A DNA stretch of 64,000 nt from Pteria penguin (taxonomy: Eukaryota; Mollusca; Bivalvia; Pterioida; Pteriidae): positions 55,485,910-55,549,909 of the forward strand of contig CM068585.1 in NCBI GenBank assembly GCA_035048485.1, read 5' to 3'. The notes beneath the pieces are model-generated. The model was given only the letters and a program-made list of their open reading frames with translations. It ran no database searches and was not told the origin of the DNA. Numbering within the stretch: position 1 is the stretch's first letter; each line of letters starts with the position of its first letter. Shown here piece after piece: positions 1-13,660 of this stretch. The position numbers and the translations under genes are program-made.

Positions 1-1089
1 ATAAAATTCAATGGAAGAAGGTCAGGAGACCGAAATATTGTGAATACTGAGTTAATTGTTTTTTGTTTTATGACACTTCCCTTCGAAGGACTATTAAGAT
101 GTTTAGAGTATACATACGTTGTCTGGACGATACGTACAATTCGTGTAATTTTCTGAGTAAAGTTTTGTACGAATGTGATAAAGGCCCAAAGGTTTATTCA
201 TAAATGGCAAAAGAGCCGGGAAGGAAATATTGTGTATTTCAGGTTTGTTATATTTGCGTGTACCATGGCTTCGATGCCTCCTCTGGCTTTTGTTGAATAA
301 ACCGAGTATGTTAACTGATTGACACCCAGGACTAGTTTGTTTATCAATACTACTAATATTGTCATTGCATTCGTAGAGCGAAGCAGTGCAGAGACGTCTT
401 ATCCAGTATTCCTCTCTTTACCGACGAAAAGGAGTGGTCAAATGCGCATTGTTCGTAGGTTGATATATTTTTTCTCTATGATTTTAATTTTCATTGAGAG
501 AATAGAGTGGTCTGGCTGGGTGATAGAGTAATTGGTTTCCACCACAATTTATTTTAGAATTGTGACCTGATACCCTTGTTAGGAGTTGTCCCTTTGTCTC
601 CCCAACATATATGAACCCACAGAGTGAACACTAAATTCCGTATGCAATATTTGAATATCAAAGTTCTCATTTCCCACTTTTTGTATGCACTCAAATGAAA
701 GATTTTTTTTCTTTATTTTCGGAGCCATTGCATATTTTATATCAATATTATTTGGCGTAGGTATTTTCATCACTTATTTACCTTATTTATTACCCTATTT
801 ATCTCGACTATCGTGTTTTCTGAACCATTAATTTTTTTTTTTTTTACTGTTTTCTTTTTCATTCATGTTTACAGTTATTTTCATTTTCTTTATCTTCATT
901 GATTGCTTTGCTCTTTACTATCCTTCTCATTTACCTTTTTTGCCTCAACATTGCTTGTCTTTTAAACCATCTCTGCGTATGTGTGTGTCGTTAACTCACT
1001 CGTATCCCCGCCCGTTTTCTACTATTCTCTTTATCATTCTTATGTTCATCTTCAATGTATTTTCTTTTTTTTTTTTTTTTTTTTTGGCT
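1..1089. other. No gene seen
   Basis: AT-rich with T-runs at 830-845 and 1067-1085. No convincing exon or repeat. Confidence 0.5.
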
Positions 1090-1205
1090 TTTTCTCAACA
1101 ATATGTATCCAGCGGGATATCCTGTTCCAATATCTACGATGGTTTAGTGTTTAAAGTGCGGTTTGCAAGTTCCCGCAAACAAAATTATTCAAATATTATA
1201 CTAAA
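1090..1205 (+). mobile_element. Penelope-like C-terminal relic
   Basis: Encodes FSQQYVSSGISCSNIYDGLV and a short continuation, clearly related to the QQYVANGISHPNF..DLVYKLR block of copies A and B. A T-run precedes it; nothing of the RT remains. Confidence 0.55.
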
Positions 1206-1692
1206 ACGCGACACAACAAAAGAGAGAAAGGAATGCTCTTTCAAATGGTGAGATTTTACTGAAAATTGCCGGTTCCATTTCTTTGCAGAACTAGGGCAAA
1301 AATATGATACATGATAATTTTATCATAATTTATATATTTATTCTTTTCATGTCCACATGTATCAGATTTATGAATTTCGTATGTCCAAAAGTATCTGAAT
1401 TATTTCATTACATCAATTCAACACAATATTAAATCGCATTAAGTATTGATGTACATTATCATGAAAAAGTACGTCATTTTCACTCAACTATTTTAAGATG
1501 AAATGGTTCCCATGGCAACAGTCTTTTACACGTCCTACATTGTTGTCAAAAATTAATGTTAGAAAGACACTGTTACTGTGATGAATATAAGATAATAAAA
1601 TTCACATGTCTCCAAATTCGTGGAAATATGAAATAAATAGCCACTTTGTAAATCAATAGAAATTCCATTTTGGAACATTGTAAGTAAATATA
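1206..1692. other. No gene seen
   Basis: AT-rich spacer between a PLE relic and PLE copy A. Confidence 0.5.
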
Positions 1693-4082
1693 TATTTTCC
1701 GTGATCATAGAGTCACATCTAAAATCCCCCAATATTTTGAGAATTTAGAACCTCCACTTATTTGTTACCAGTACAAAAAGCCTATAAGAAATCTTATTTT
1801 AAATTATAATAAAGTCACATCTAACCCTGATGTTTCAGACTCTATTCCTTCATCGTGTTCTTGTGAAAATTCTAAATATGTTTATAAACCGGCAGGTCAT
1901 GTTATTACTGGTGGCCTAAACTGTATTTCGGACAAGAAATTGCGCACCCTTTTTGGAAAAGGACCTAAATATAGGTTATCGTCCAGGATAGATTTCAATA
2001 AATGCCGTGACGTTTATAGAAGATGCTTTAACTACATATTGTAAACGTTGGTGTAAAAAAGAACAGGTGAATGTTCATGCTCTTAATGATTGGAAATTCG
2101 AGATTTTAAGAATTGTCGATATCCGTATTAAGAACTTTACGGAAAATCCGCATTTATTTCAACATCCTAATACATTGACGACAAATTCTATTAAAAAGAA
2201 GATAGCTGACTTACATGCTAAATATGTCTTTGTTCCCGCTGATAAAGCAGGAAATAACATAATAGTTGTTTAAAAACTATATTATATTGAAGTACTTAAA
2301 AACGAATTAAACTCCACTCATACATATGTTGAAAGCCCTACCTCAAAAGAGAGCACCTTGCACGATCACCTCATGACCATGTCCGACTTCAAAATTAAAA
2401 CTGATAAATCTGATCTACCAACCATGTCTTGGCTCCCAAAACTACATAAAAGTCCATATAAATCACGTTTCATGTCTAATTCTAGCCACTGCTCTACTAC
2501 GGTACTATCGAAACATATTACGTCTGCTCTAACTGCTATAAAAGATCATATTATCAAATATTGTGATGTCGCATTTCATAATAGTAACATCACTTACTTT
2601 TGGTCGATTAAAAATTCTCATGAAGTTATAGACAAACTTCTTTCGCTAAATTTCAAAGCGACTCAAATTTCTACATTTGATTTTTCTACACTTTATACAT
2701 CTCTGCCTCATGATTTGATTAAAAGCAAGTTGCTGTCTCTTATACAATGGTGTTTTCACAGAGAATCGAAAACGTACATATGTACTTCCAATAACTCTGG
2801 ATTCTTTTCCAACAAACAATATACTTCATATAAATACTGGACTTGCAAGGAATTATGTAAAGCACTAGATATTCTCATGAATAATATTTTTGTGCAATTT
2901 GATGGGAAGATATATCAACAAATAGTTGTGATTCCTATGGGTACTAACTGCGCGCCTCTGATAGCAGATTTATTTCTTTATTGTTATGAGAGGGATTTTA
3001 TGGTTTCTATTCAAAAATCAAAACTTTTTTACCTCATTGACAAATTTAATAATACTTGCAGAAATCTGGATGACATTTTGGTTATCGATAACCCTGAATT
3101 CGAGCAATTTATATCAGAAATATATCCACCAGAGCTCACATTGAATAAAGCTTATACTTGAGATAAATCTACACCTTTCTTAGATTTAAACATCAAAATT
3201 ATCAACAACCTAACATATACGAATATTTATGATAAACGTGAGGATTTTAGATTTCCTATTGTAAATTTCCTTTACTTGGATGGCGATGTCCCTCGACTCC
3301 CATTATATGGTATCTATATATCTTAATTAGTTCGATTTGTCAGAGGCTGCACCGATGTTTTGGACTTTCATAAACGAAATTTACAAATTACCACTAAACT
3401 TTTAACTCAGGGTTACAGATATCACAAGCTAAGAAAAACATTCGGCAAATTCTTCAGATCTTATTCAGAACTTCTATCTAAATTTGGAAATATTTCTTTT
3501 CAACAGTATGTAGCCAATGGAATTTCCCATCCTAATTTTTGCGGTGATCTCGTATATAAACTAAGGAAAGTAAAAGGCTCCGATAACGTTATTTTATCAT
3601 GTAATAAAATAGTCAAACGTCTCCTAAATAGACAATTTGATATTGAGATCATCAAAAAGACTATAGGTCTTGTATTTGGCCCCTCTACAGCCTTATGCAG
3701 ACTTTTACTTGAACGTTGCACACTGACTAACAGGGCGGTGGGGACTATATGACGGGCCTTGTCCAACCTCTTTCAGAGAAGACATGGTCCTGAACCTCGT
3801 CACCTCTGACTGTTAGTCGGGACTCCTACAGATCTAGGGTCTTAGCTCGCTCTCAGACTGGCAGAGCACGGTTTATCATGTTGATGTCGCATATATGTGT
3901 TTTACAATACCTTACGTGTTTATATTTTTATGACCTCTTAATATGCGATACCTGTTGATTCTTGTTCTTTTCATGGAGGATTATTTATAAATTTTTAAAT
4001 GTACGTCTTTTGATTGTTCTGCTGTTACGGTGAGTGGGTGACTTCTGCCACATAACTGAGCCGGTAACTCCTCTTTTTTCTT
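1693..4082 (+). mobile_element. Penelope-like element copy A (decayed, 5'-truncated)
   Basis: Begins inside the N-terminal region (CSCENSKYVYKPAGHVI block at about 1855-1905), continues through a FVPADKAGNN block (2229-2258), a WLPKLHKSPYKSRF block (about 2430), FDFSTLYTSLPHDLI (2680), the RT active-site motifs VIPMGTNCAPLIADLF (2930) and LDDIL (about 3066), the C-terminal QQYVANGISHPNF block (3503) and a 3' UTR ending CTCCTCTTTTTTCTTT. Broken by a 1-base insertion near 2011, a TAA at 2271 and a TGA near 3160. The 3' UTR lacks about 190 bp present in copy B. No GIY-YIG domain is visible. Confidence 0.85.
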
Positions 4083-5589
4083 TGTCCTTTTGAAAGAATG
4101 GTAAATCTGCCTGTTCAAATGCATACATAAAAATGCACTGGCATTTCCACATATGTTTCAGTTTGATTGTTGATAAGAATCTTCTCAGTATGATAGAGAC
4201 ATTTTCTCCACCCAATCCCCTATTGTCGAACTTCCCACTTCACAGAGTTTAAACTACATTTTAATTACATATTATCTGATTGTTAGTAATTTTTGGAGTC
4301 AACATGTTATTTCATCCCATTACATATATGCATACAATGTTAAGGGCACAACTACACCCTAGACCATCAAAATATACTCTCCTTATTGACATTCATGATG
4401 CGTCGGTCACGTAACCTAATTTGCATAAACCCGTCACCATGTTTACAAGACATCGGTCTTTGGGCTATAAGAAAATATATAGCGAGAAGAATTATTAGGA
4501 AAACGGCAATTTTGTCAATTTAGAAATGATGTACTGTTGATCACAAAGAGAGCACTATACGCTGACCTGTCTTTGCTACCCGGTTACCTGTCAGGGAATC
4601 AAACACCCTGGGTTGGCTGCAGCTGCCACCTACGATATAAACTCCTGTCTTTGTAAATGGAAACTATTGATATTATATCATAAAGTGATACTAAAACTTT
4701 GTTTTATATATACATTTTCAAATTATGTAGCAAAGCAAATTAAGAAATATACAGCGAAGGACCTTTGAGTACGGCGAAGCCAGTGAGGCGCCTATGATGT
4801 TATATGAAGCGTTAAACAAAAACAAAATAAAGAATCATGCATATATGCAAGCGTGACGTACTTTATGTGTCATAACTGACCTATATATTTTGGAAAGGGT
4901 TGCAAACATGACGCTTATTGCACACATATGTTACGTAATGTATAACATCAAATTATTGGCATTTTGAATTTTGTGAAATTGGAAAATAGGCGCCACTTAC
5001 ATATTAGAACATCATGGGAACCTTCAAATTCGCAAAAAAATATCCAAATCTATATAACAAATATGTTTTCCATTTATATGAGGATGTTGGGAGTATGCCC
5101 GGAAATGTGAAGGCAACAAAAAAAGATAAAAAATAAGGTTTCTGAAGTTCACAAAATTCCTGTTTTCTGCAATTTTTTCTTGATTTTGTATGGGAGTGTA
5201 TTCAATTTTCGACTCGTATTTAAAATCAATTTGGAACAGTGAATATTTCATTAAAATACTGCTGTATAGTGTATTAATATCTGACCACATTTAATAACGA
5301 GATCCGATACCGGACGGCGGAAAGTAGAAATGTCTTGGAGTAGTCGCTGTGTAAGACGATTATTATTTTTTTTTTTTATTCTGTAAGAAAGTTTATAGTA
5401 CTGACATACGGATCAGTGGTAGACTGTGACGTCATTTATGCAGACGAGAGTGGCAGGATTTCTCCGTATGCGGTACATGTCGTATGTTAACAAGTTGTCA
5501 CTGTGTATAAGACGCATCACATTCGGCCTTATGTATTTAATCGCTCAACTGATCTGCATTGAGGTACAGCGCATTCTTGCGTTTTAATA
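4083..5589. other. No gene seen
   Basis: AT-rich. Holds a CTGTCAGGGAATCAAACACC block near 4590 but nothing assignable. Confidence 0.5.
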
Positions 5590-6140
5590 CGAGTTATCTC
5601 CCTGTATATGCAAACCTTAACTTAAACTGGGGAAGGTCAAAGGTTCAGATAATTTCATATCAGTAGTTTCTTAAATTATGAAACACCTTCGACATCGACA
5701 GTAGGATCCGGAGATCATCACCGTAGGCCTTGTACTGTGTTCCTCTACAGCCCGATACAAACTTTTACTAAATCGGTGGCAGTTGGGAGTCTATGACAGA
5801 TCTTGTCCAATTTTTATGAGAGGAAACAATGTCCCGAGACTCGTCCCCTCTGACTGTAATTCAGGATTCCTACACATCAAAGGTCAAAGACGAAAAGATC
5901 GCAGTTTACTCATGTTGATGTCGCCTTACACAGTTTTCATATTAATTCGTAAACGTTTTGTGTGAGAGTGTTAATGATCTCTCGTCTTGAAAATCCTGTT
6001 GGTCATTATTCTAAGTTTTGATTTTTTTGTTTTAAATGCATGATCTTTGATCATGCTGCTTTTGCGGTGAGTGGAATGTGGGCGCCCGCAAGCCGGTTAA
6101 CCTCACCAAATTAGTGACGTTTTTGATTGTAATTGGTCGT
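5590..6140 (+). mobile_element. Penelope-like 3' end fragment
   Basis: Matches copy A from its C-terminal coding end (GGTCAAAGGTTCAGATAA, CTCTACAGCC, ACAAACTTTTACT, GTCCCCTCTGACTG) into the 3' UTR (GCGGTGAGTGG, GCCGGTTAACC). Diverged. Confidence 0.6.
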
Positions 6141-7379
6141 CCTTAGTCGGCAACGTATGTAACTACATGTACAGTTGACGATGACCTCACAAAACCTTGG
6201 AAACCGTATTCGCGTTAAAGCGCGAAGAAACGATTGCTGTGCTGATGTATAGTATATGTATCAACCATTATCTTTCAGCAGTAGTCAATTTTTTTTTCTA
6301 AACAACTTCCTGATATTACAGAAATACAACGGAAAAATCATACTATATAACAGAATTGTGAGAATTGTACAGATTTATTAAAGAAATACCGCCAATTGTA
6401 AATTAGAAGGGAATTCCAACATATCTGATACAAGGAGTCGCATGAAAACCAACAAATTCTAAAAATGAATTGTGTACATGTTAATTATCCTAGAAAGCAC
6501 CAGAAGTAGAAGAAAATGCCCTGCGCATCGAAAGAAGTATGATGTATGGAAGGAGAAAAACAAGACTCTTAAAACCATAGTGAGAAGGATACCCGAAATT
6601 TTGTTTTTCAGGTCATTGGGAATAACAACTTTATGACATTACTTCATCCGTCAGAAGATATTTTTGGATAAGAAAATTAAAGACATTATCTCCAGATGGT
6701 TGTAGCATCCAGGAAAACATTTGATGCAAGTAAATCATGGCAGTGCGCACTTATTACGTCACTACATAACGCGAACACTGCATGGAGTTTTATGACGTCG
6801 CAGGCAACACAGTTATTTTATTGATCACTATAATAACAGGAATGTATGATAGATAGATTTTGTCCATATAGATTTTAGGGTCAGTAGGGCAATGCAATTG
6901 CTTTAATGAACAGTATATATAGGTATAAATATACATGGTGTCCAGCTGCTATATAGAGGATATAAATAGTATACTCTCAATTGCTTTTCATGTAAAATAG
7001 GCCAAAGATCACTGTGCAAAAATCATTAGGAGGGGAGGGGGCAACAGATGTTTTCCATATATCTCTTGTTTGAATACTGAATAGTGAAACTGATATGCGT
7101 AAAATTCTAGAAGTCTGATAAATGCAGTCCCTGTTGTAACTTAACCATTTTGTTACATAAGATAAATTCATCATGAAATAAGTTTCAGAGATTTTAATCA
7201 AATTTTCATTTTGTGCATTGCCAAAGATATTCTTGTTAGGATTACTTTTAATTACAGAAATTCCTAATGCTTTGTCAGCACAAGAGCCTTTCATTAAAAC
7301 AAATGAGACCAATTAGAGCATGATAGAGGGGTATGATGAAAACGTTAAATAGTGAATATGCGCATTTCCAAATTATGCT
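6141..7379. other. No gene seen
   Basis: AT-rich unique-looking sequence; small open frames without homology known to me. Confidence 0.45.
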
Positions 7380-7498
7380 CCTGGATAGAATAATCAGGGG
7401 CAATTGTTTTTGTCCTTTTTATGTCTATGTTTGTCTCTTGTCAACTTTAACCTTGGCCATAACTTGTGATTGAATGGTTCAATATTCAACTTCTGGCC
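7380..7498 (+). repeat. Interspersed repeat fragment (CCTTGGCCATAAC type)
   Basis: TGTTTGTCTCTTGTCAACTT and CCTTGGCCATAACTTGTGAT, a block shared with 7820-7870 and 58225-58250. Confidence 0.5.
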
Positions 7499-7499
7499 T

Positions 7500-7712
7500 G
7501 GTCACACTGGTGTCCTGTCTTTTGAATGAGACAGTGAAAACTGGTATCCCATTTCCCATTTGGCATGGTAGATAACAGATCCATTACCACTTTGTGTGGG
7601 TCCGTTGGAATGACATTAATTTCTGTGCAATGCATCAGATATGCCATCACTAAATACACTGTGTGTGTATTAATCGTGGAGTGACATTACACAAGAATCA
7701 ATTAATCATTAT
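7500..7712 (+). mobile_element. SINE body fragment
   Basis: CACTGGTGTCCTGTCTTTTG, GTGTGGGTCCGTTGG, GCAATGCATCAGATATGCCA and an AATCAATTAATCATT tail match the SINE at 44.6 kb without its head. Confidence 0.6.
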
Positions 7713-7779
7713 AAGTTGAAAACTACCAGATAACAGCTTTTGACAATGCAGCATCTATGAGCATTTCTTATGGGTTTTA

Positions 7780-8080
7780 TGTCCCCTGATCGAGAGATCG
7801 GAGGCAGATTAATTTTTGTCTTATGTGTTTGTATGTTTGTCTGTCTGTTGTAAAATGTAACCTTGGCTATAACTTTTGAATGATGAGAGATAGAGACTTC
7901 ATATTCGACATGCATACTAATGAAGCCCTCTCAAATGACACCAAGGTCAATGACCTCTTGACCTTGACAATGACCTTAACACTTAAAAAATCCGTTTTGG
8001 GCCTTGGTGCTGCAGGGGCACTAGTGTTTCACAAGCACAGCTTATTTTTAAGATATTTTGCAACTTGTTATAAATAAACA
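7780..8080 (+). repeat. Interspersed repeat
   Basis: GTCCCCTGATCGAGAGATCG, ACCTTGGCTATAACTTTTGA, GAGACTTCATATTCG, ACTAATGAAGCCCTCTCAAA and TGACCTTGACAATGACC. The central block recurs at 15960-16090. Confidence 0.6.
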
Positions 8081-8944
8081 TCAATATATTATATCCAGGG
8101 GGCTGCAGGGGGATGAGGTGCTATTTAAAATGCACTGCCATTTGTCTTGAGGAAATAGTCAGTCAAAATACATGATTGGATGCAGCACCCAATTTTCATT
8201 GTCTGTCTGTTTGTCTGCATTTCTGAAACATGTATGTGTAATGTTTGAACACTAAATGCAAGGAATTTTATATTTGGGTATGTGCATTCCTTGTGATGAT
8301 GCCTTGTACCTTGACTTGCACCTTTAGCCTATTTTTTCAAAACAGCTGACTATCTCATTTACTGTACGTACATGTTGCACATATAGTTAGTCACACACTT
8401 TGTTTGTTTAGAATTTACAAATTATAAATTTAGAATTATGAATGATTCAGTGATATGTTGTCATACATTGTTTCAGCAAAGTTCTACTGATCAGGACTCT
8501 GAACAACTGTCAGAAAGTGATACAGTTCCTACCTTCGTAGAAAACATTAATCATGCTTTATCAGTCACAGGAAAAGGAAACATCAGTCCTATAAATATCA
8601 AATGAGGACAGATCTGAATGACTTACAACCATCAACAATAAGAATATAAAGAGAAAAGCATTGCTGTAAATGGCCTCCTTGATTGTAAAGCCCATGGGCA
8701 ATTTGCGAAATTGCTACAGTTAATACAAACACCTCATCCAAAATCAGATGAAGGCTCTGATAATTTACTGCAACTGATATCTAAAGTGTATTCAAAATCT
8801 ACTGACAGATGCATTATAAAGCAAATGTTCTCAATGGTAGCCCTATAAAAGACAAAAAAAAAAAAAATATTTTCCCCAGAGCTACAACTTACGCAATACA
8901 TCAGGAGGTGTAGCCATTGGATTTCTATACATGTAGAGTAAATT
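8081..8944. other. No gene seen
   Basis: Contains another GTCTGTCTGTTTGTCTG repeat edge near 8200 and an A-run at 8856. Likely old repeat. Confidence 0.45.
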
Positions 8945-9640
8945 CAATTTGTCTTTGCAACTCCTTTACCCTTTAGAGGATTGCAATGAAATTTGGTACA
9001 GATACAGGTCACAATATGTAGATGTGCATGTTGCATTAGGAGGTCCCAAAAAGCATGCAATAATTCATCCCAAGATACATCACTGGTATAAGTTTAATGG
9101 ATGTCGTACTTACAACCACATTTTGAGGTATAATCAATGAAAACAAGTTTTACCCATTGTGTCTATTGTGACCTTGACCTTGGTTTTAGGTCATGACACA
9201 CCCTTGACTCCTAACCAACAATTCTGTGAAATATGATTGAAATATGTGCACAGGGTGAGAAGTTATGGCCCGGACAATGTTTTACTTATTGTTCCTATAA
9301 TGACCTTGACCTTTGACCAATTACCTTTGTTCATGATTATGACACACCGTTGGATCCTAAGCAACAATTCTGTGAAATATTTAAACTCATGCACAGGGGA
9401 GGACGTTATGGCCCGGACAATATTTTAATTATTGTGTCTATTATGATCTTGGCCTCTAACCTAAGACCTTGGTTCAAGGTCATGCCACACCCTTAGATCC
9501 TAAGCAACAGTTGTATCAAATATTATTGAAATCCGTGAACAGGGTGAGAGGTCATGGGCCGGACAAATTTTGGTGGACAGACAGACAGACAGGGTGATTC
9601 CTATATACCCCCAGCTTTGTTTAAGAGGGTATAATAATAT
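8945..9640 (+). repeat. Unclassified mollusc interspersed repeat with ~145-bp tandem units
   Basis: Contains three diverged units of about 145 bp, recognisable by CAGGGTGAGAAGTTATGGCC (from about 9250) and its counterparts at about 9393 and 9539, with TGACCTTGACCTT blocks between. Ends in (GACA)n and CTATATACCCCCAGCTTTG. No coding potential. Confidence 0.7.
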
Positions 9641-11569
9641 CGTATTGAAATTTTTGTTTATTCTGTAACTCATTTTGATTAAATAAACATTAATCAATGT
9701 ATTGAAGTGTTTTTATTCATATTATATGTTGTATACAAAATGCTTACAGGACCCATGAATATGCACTTCCACTGAAAAATAAAGAAGAGGCTACAAACGA
9801 TGACTTTCTATATCTTTTAGGTAAATGAATGAAGAATATTATTATAACAAAATGACATTATTTTTCATGCGCAAATGCATATTTGACCTTGTGAAATATT
9901 TAAAAAATGGTACGTTTTGGTATCTTATGAATATACCTTTTTGATGTGTTGGTTGCCATGGTAATAACAACATGATATTTACTATAATATTGTCACATTT
10001 ACTATTTGAATTCCTAATTTATTTTCTTTTCATTACAGTTGTTTATATTTATTCAGTGTTTCCTACTTATTTATGCATTAAATTATGTGTGAAATAATGA
10101 TTAAACAAGGCGTTGCTAGGGAGTATCAGTTTCTTTAGCAACCATTAACTGAGATGTTTTTTTTTTATCATTTTTGTTTTTGTGATATTAGCATTAAAAT
10201 AAGTATATTTATCACCATAAGAAAAGATTTGGTAACCTTGGGTATATCACCTACTGCATGATTCTTACATGGACTGCAAACTTAAATTATTTTGATTTTG
10301 CTAACCATTTTTTTCGAAGACATATGCATTAGATTAACATATGCATTAGATTATGAACGTATTTGAATATCAGTTTCTTAATTTATTCATATTCCACTTC
10401 TTGATGCAATATAGCCTACAGAATTATTATTCAATTTTCGACTTATCCAGACATGCAACTTTTGTTTAGTGTGGAAACAACCAATAAGCTTGACATGACA
10501 GTACGTATGCCTGGAATATAGCTGCTAACAGACGGCTCCAAGACAGTATACTTATAGACATATCATTTGTGAAAGGATGGCAAAGAATATGTCCCTCGTA
10601 AGTTACAATTTTGAAATGGAAATGTAATTCTGAAATAACTCAATAATATGCACAAGAAAGTAAATATTTACATTGAAGATGGGTTCTACTGTTTCAGCAA
10701 CGATATATTACATTTCCAAAGAAAGTAAGCTTACTGCATACCATTTGTACTCACGTGATGCAATAATGATTTATGCCCTTTATGTACGATTTTAATGAAT
10801 CCTAATATCAGAAAAGTAGAGTAGGGACAATACCATCCGCAAATCAGTTTTTATAAAGTTAAAAACATTTTGCTTTTGCCATGTAGTCGATATGTATAGT
10901 TCAAATGTCCGTTTATTCTCAGGTATTTTTGGTGTCACTGATTTTGTATCTTTGAAATTCCTTACAGTATGAAGTTAAAAGCATTGTTGTCATAGAAGAT
11001 TTTATGTGGGTATTATGGTCAAGTGAAGGAAGAAATGGAAATAACAGATTGTATCTGATATCAATACACGTAAAAGAAGTGTCTCGAAAGGGCCGATTTT
11101 GATTCTGATTTTTTTTTTTTTTTGAGAAATGTTACAAGTCCTTCATTTATGTGTAGAACACTTTGCCAGAAGGCAGGAGAAAAACATCGTAATCAACGTT
11201 AAAGGATTAATTTTGATGGTAAATTCAGATAGAAAAAATATTTTAAATCTGCTATTTCATAAATATTACATATTTCAGGTTATATCCTGAGATACTTAAT
11301 TATCTGCATGTTTCACAGGCAGATTCCGAGATCAGAAATGACAACAATTTGTAAAAAGACGCTTAAAAAGAAGATTAAAAAAGAAGGTGATAACATATAG
11401 AAAGCATGCACCCACCATCGTTCAGAAAATACATTTCCTTCCATAGATAAAGAAATTTGTGATTGGTGGCTTCACATTAGAATTTGGTATGTTTGCACCT
11501 TGGACAGAAGAAAGAAACAACTATTCAATAGTCTTTTCACCAAAGGGTTGCATTACTGCAATACCAATG
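9641..11569. other. No gene seen
   Basis: AT-rich; T-run at 11110-11123. No exon-like segment recognised. Confidence 0.5.
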
Positions 11570-11582
11570 ATATTATTATTAC

Positions 11583-11616
<34 letters not shown>

Positions 11617-11618
11617 TT
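11570..11618. repeat. (ATT)n microsatellite
   Basis: About 14 ATT units with one interruption. Confidence 0.9.
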
Positions 11619-11751
11619 GACATTCTTACAGTTCGTTAGTAGTAGCCATTATCATTGTAATTTTTTAAAAATGCTGCATATAGAGATACGAAATAAACAC
11701 TGTTATCTATTCCGAAGCAGACTGATAAGACTGATCTTTGCTTTAAAGATT

Positions 11752-11849
11752 TGAGTTAAGACACTCGGAGTTTGGAAGGAGATATTATTCTGGTTGGTTA
11801 TGAGTTAAGACACTCTGAGTTTGGAAGGAGATATTATTCTGGTTGGTTT
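11752..11849. repeat. 49-bp direct tandem duplication
   Basis: Two units starting TGAGTTAAGACACTC at 11752 and 11801, differing at two or three positions. Confidence 0.9.
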
Positions 11850-12407
11850 TCAGCAGGCAGAAAAGAAATATGGATAGATGTATATACAAGTAATGGGAAT
11901 TGAAGAACGCCCTGCCCTTTTACAAATGGAAACATCGCCTGAATAGAAATATGAGGATAAAATGTGTGAATGCAGTTAAATGTGTTATTAAAGGTAAAGC
12001 TTCAGAATATAAAATTACGTTTGTGATCGTCTGCGAGATGATATCATACAATCTGTTCATCATGTTTTTGGCAAACATGACATTTGATTCTATGTTTGCA
12101 AGTGAAAATCTAATGCAGCTACTGTGCAGAACAGGCAAGGATCTGGGTGTTACATGACTCAGAAGATAAAGATCATAGCCTGAGTGATAAGGGTGGCCAA
12201 TTGACAGAATAATTTTGTATATCCGAGCAAATTGAGGCAAGATATTGTACCAAAGATCATTATTCTTCTATCGAAAAATGAATTATGATAGATGCCACGA
12301 AACATTATCAGAAAAAGTTGATTGGTTGATTCAAGATGCAACAATAAATCTAGCAGAGTGTTGGATGAATATAACGACACAATGTTATGATGGGATACAA
12401 TAAACAC

Positions 12408-12560
12408 CAAAAAAAAAAAAAAAAAAAAAAACCAAACCATAAAAAAAAATAAAAAAAAAAAAACAATAAATAAATAAATAAATAAAACCCAAAAAAACAA
12501 ATACAAATAAAAAAAAAAGATAAAAAAAAACAACAAATAAACAAAAACCCAAACAAACGA
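12408..12560. repeat. A-rich low-complexity tract
   Basis: Runs of A broken by CC, AAAT and AAAC; creates spurious Phe-rich frames on the minus strand. Confidence 0.9.
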
Positions 12561-13534
12561 ACGTTAGAAACGTGAACTAATTGTGCATCAACAGCGAAAA
12601 TGGAAAATGGCAACAGGAACGGACCCAGAACATTTGCATGATAGAACGGATAATATGGACAACAAGCTATAGATGTCAAAGAAGACCGCCCAAAAGAGAA
12701 ACTTGAGCATGTCAAACAGAAATTTTAAAATGACTATATACATCTCACCTCAAATCAAATTCAATTTTTTTTAATCTGCCACACGACAATAATCTCATTC
12801 AGGAATATGACACACTGAAAGAAAAAAGAAAAAGAAACCCAAAACAAAAACCTGACAGCCTCCAAATATTTACCAGTTATTTTTAATAAAACATCAATTC
12901 CTGAAAATGCATTTATCCTGATTTCTTTCTAATCCAAATTAAAAGGAAATTGTCGTACATATAACGCTTTTTTGGAAGAACATGTCACCGAAGAGTACAG
13001 AATTAAAATGGCAGAAACATATCATTGTGTTTGTAGCGCCTACTTGATTGGTTGCTTTTACTGATTTCGCTTTTCTCGGAGCAAGTCTTTGAGAAGCTTT
13101 GAAATCATAAATTATCTGTTAACAAAATAACAAAGGCTCATTACAGTTGAAAGAAAACTATAATTACTTAATGATTTTTGACATACAACTTTGACAGATG
13201 TCTTCTGTTTTCTCTTCTAATGCAACAGATGGATGAATATTTGTAATGTAGTCTGGACTTTGTTTTAAAGACCAAACATCCTTATCAGAGAATAGGTAAG
13301 TCAGAGTGTGACGCAATCAAACACTATGGGAAGCAATATTTCTAAATAAACTCACTGCATTTTACATAAATGTTTTGCTACACGAGTTGGCATTGAGCAA
13401 GTCCTGACATTAAAAAACTGCGATATGAGCGAGAGTGTGTTTCACATCATCATCTCTATCAGATATCATAAATTAGTTACAGCAAGTGTGACTCGGTTGA
13501 TTAAGCACATGTGTACATGACTGAGAGGCTACCA

Positions 13535-13660
13535 ATTCCAGGTTGGTGTCCGGTATTTTCGGTTAGACAGTTAAAACCGATGCAACATGTCACACTATGT
13601 GACATATGTGGCAGGCAACAGAAATCTTAGTGCTTTGGGTGAGTCCCGTTGTACAGGTTT
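13535..13660 (+). mobile_element. SINE relic
   Basis: TTGGTGTCCGGTATTTTCGG, GACAGTTAAAACCGATGC, CTTTGGGTGAGTCCCGTTG: diverged SINE body. Confidence 0.4.

Noticed and set aside
2270..2275. Programmed stop read-through or selenocysteine in PLEs
   Set aside because: The stop is TAA in one copy and TGA in the other and both copies carry frameshifts; two copies are not enough evidence.
9240..9600. CRISPR-like spaced repeats
   Set aside because: Units are long, diverged and few, in a eukaryotic interspersed repeat.
12159..12715. Two Phe-rich minus-strand ORFs of more than 120 codons
   Set aside because: They are the complement of an A-rich tract.
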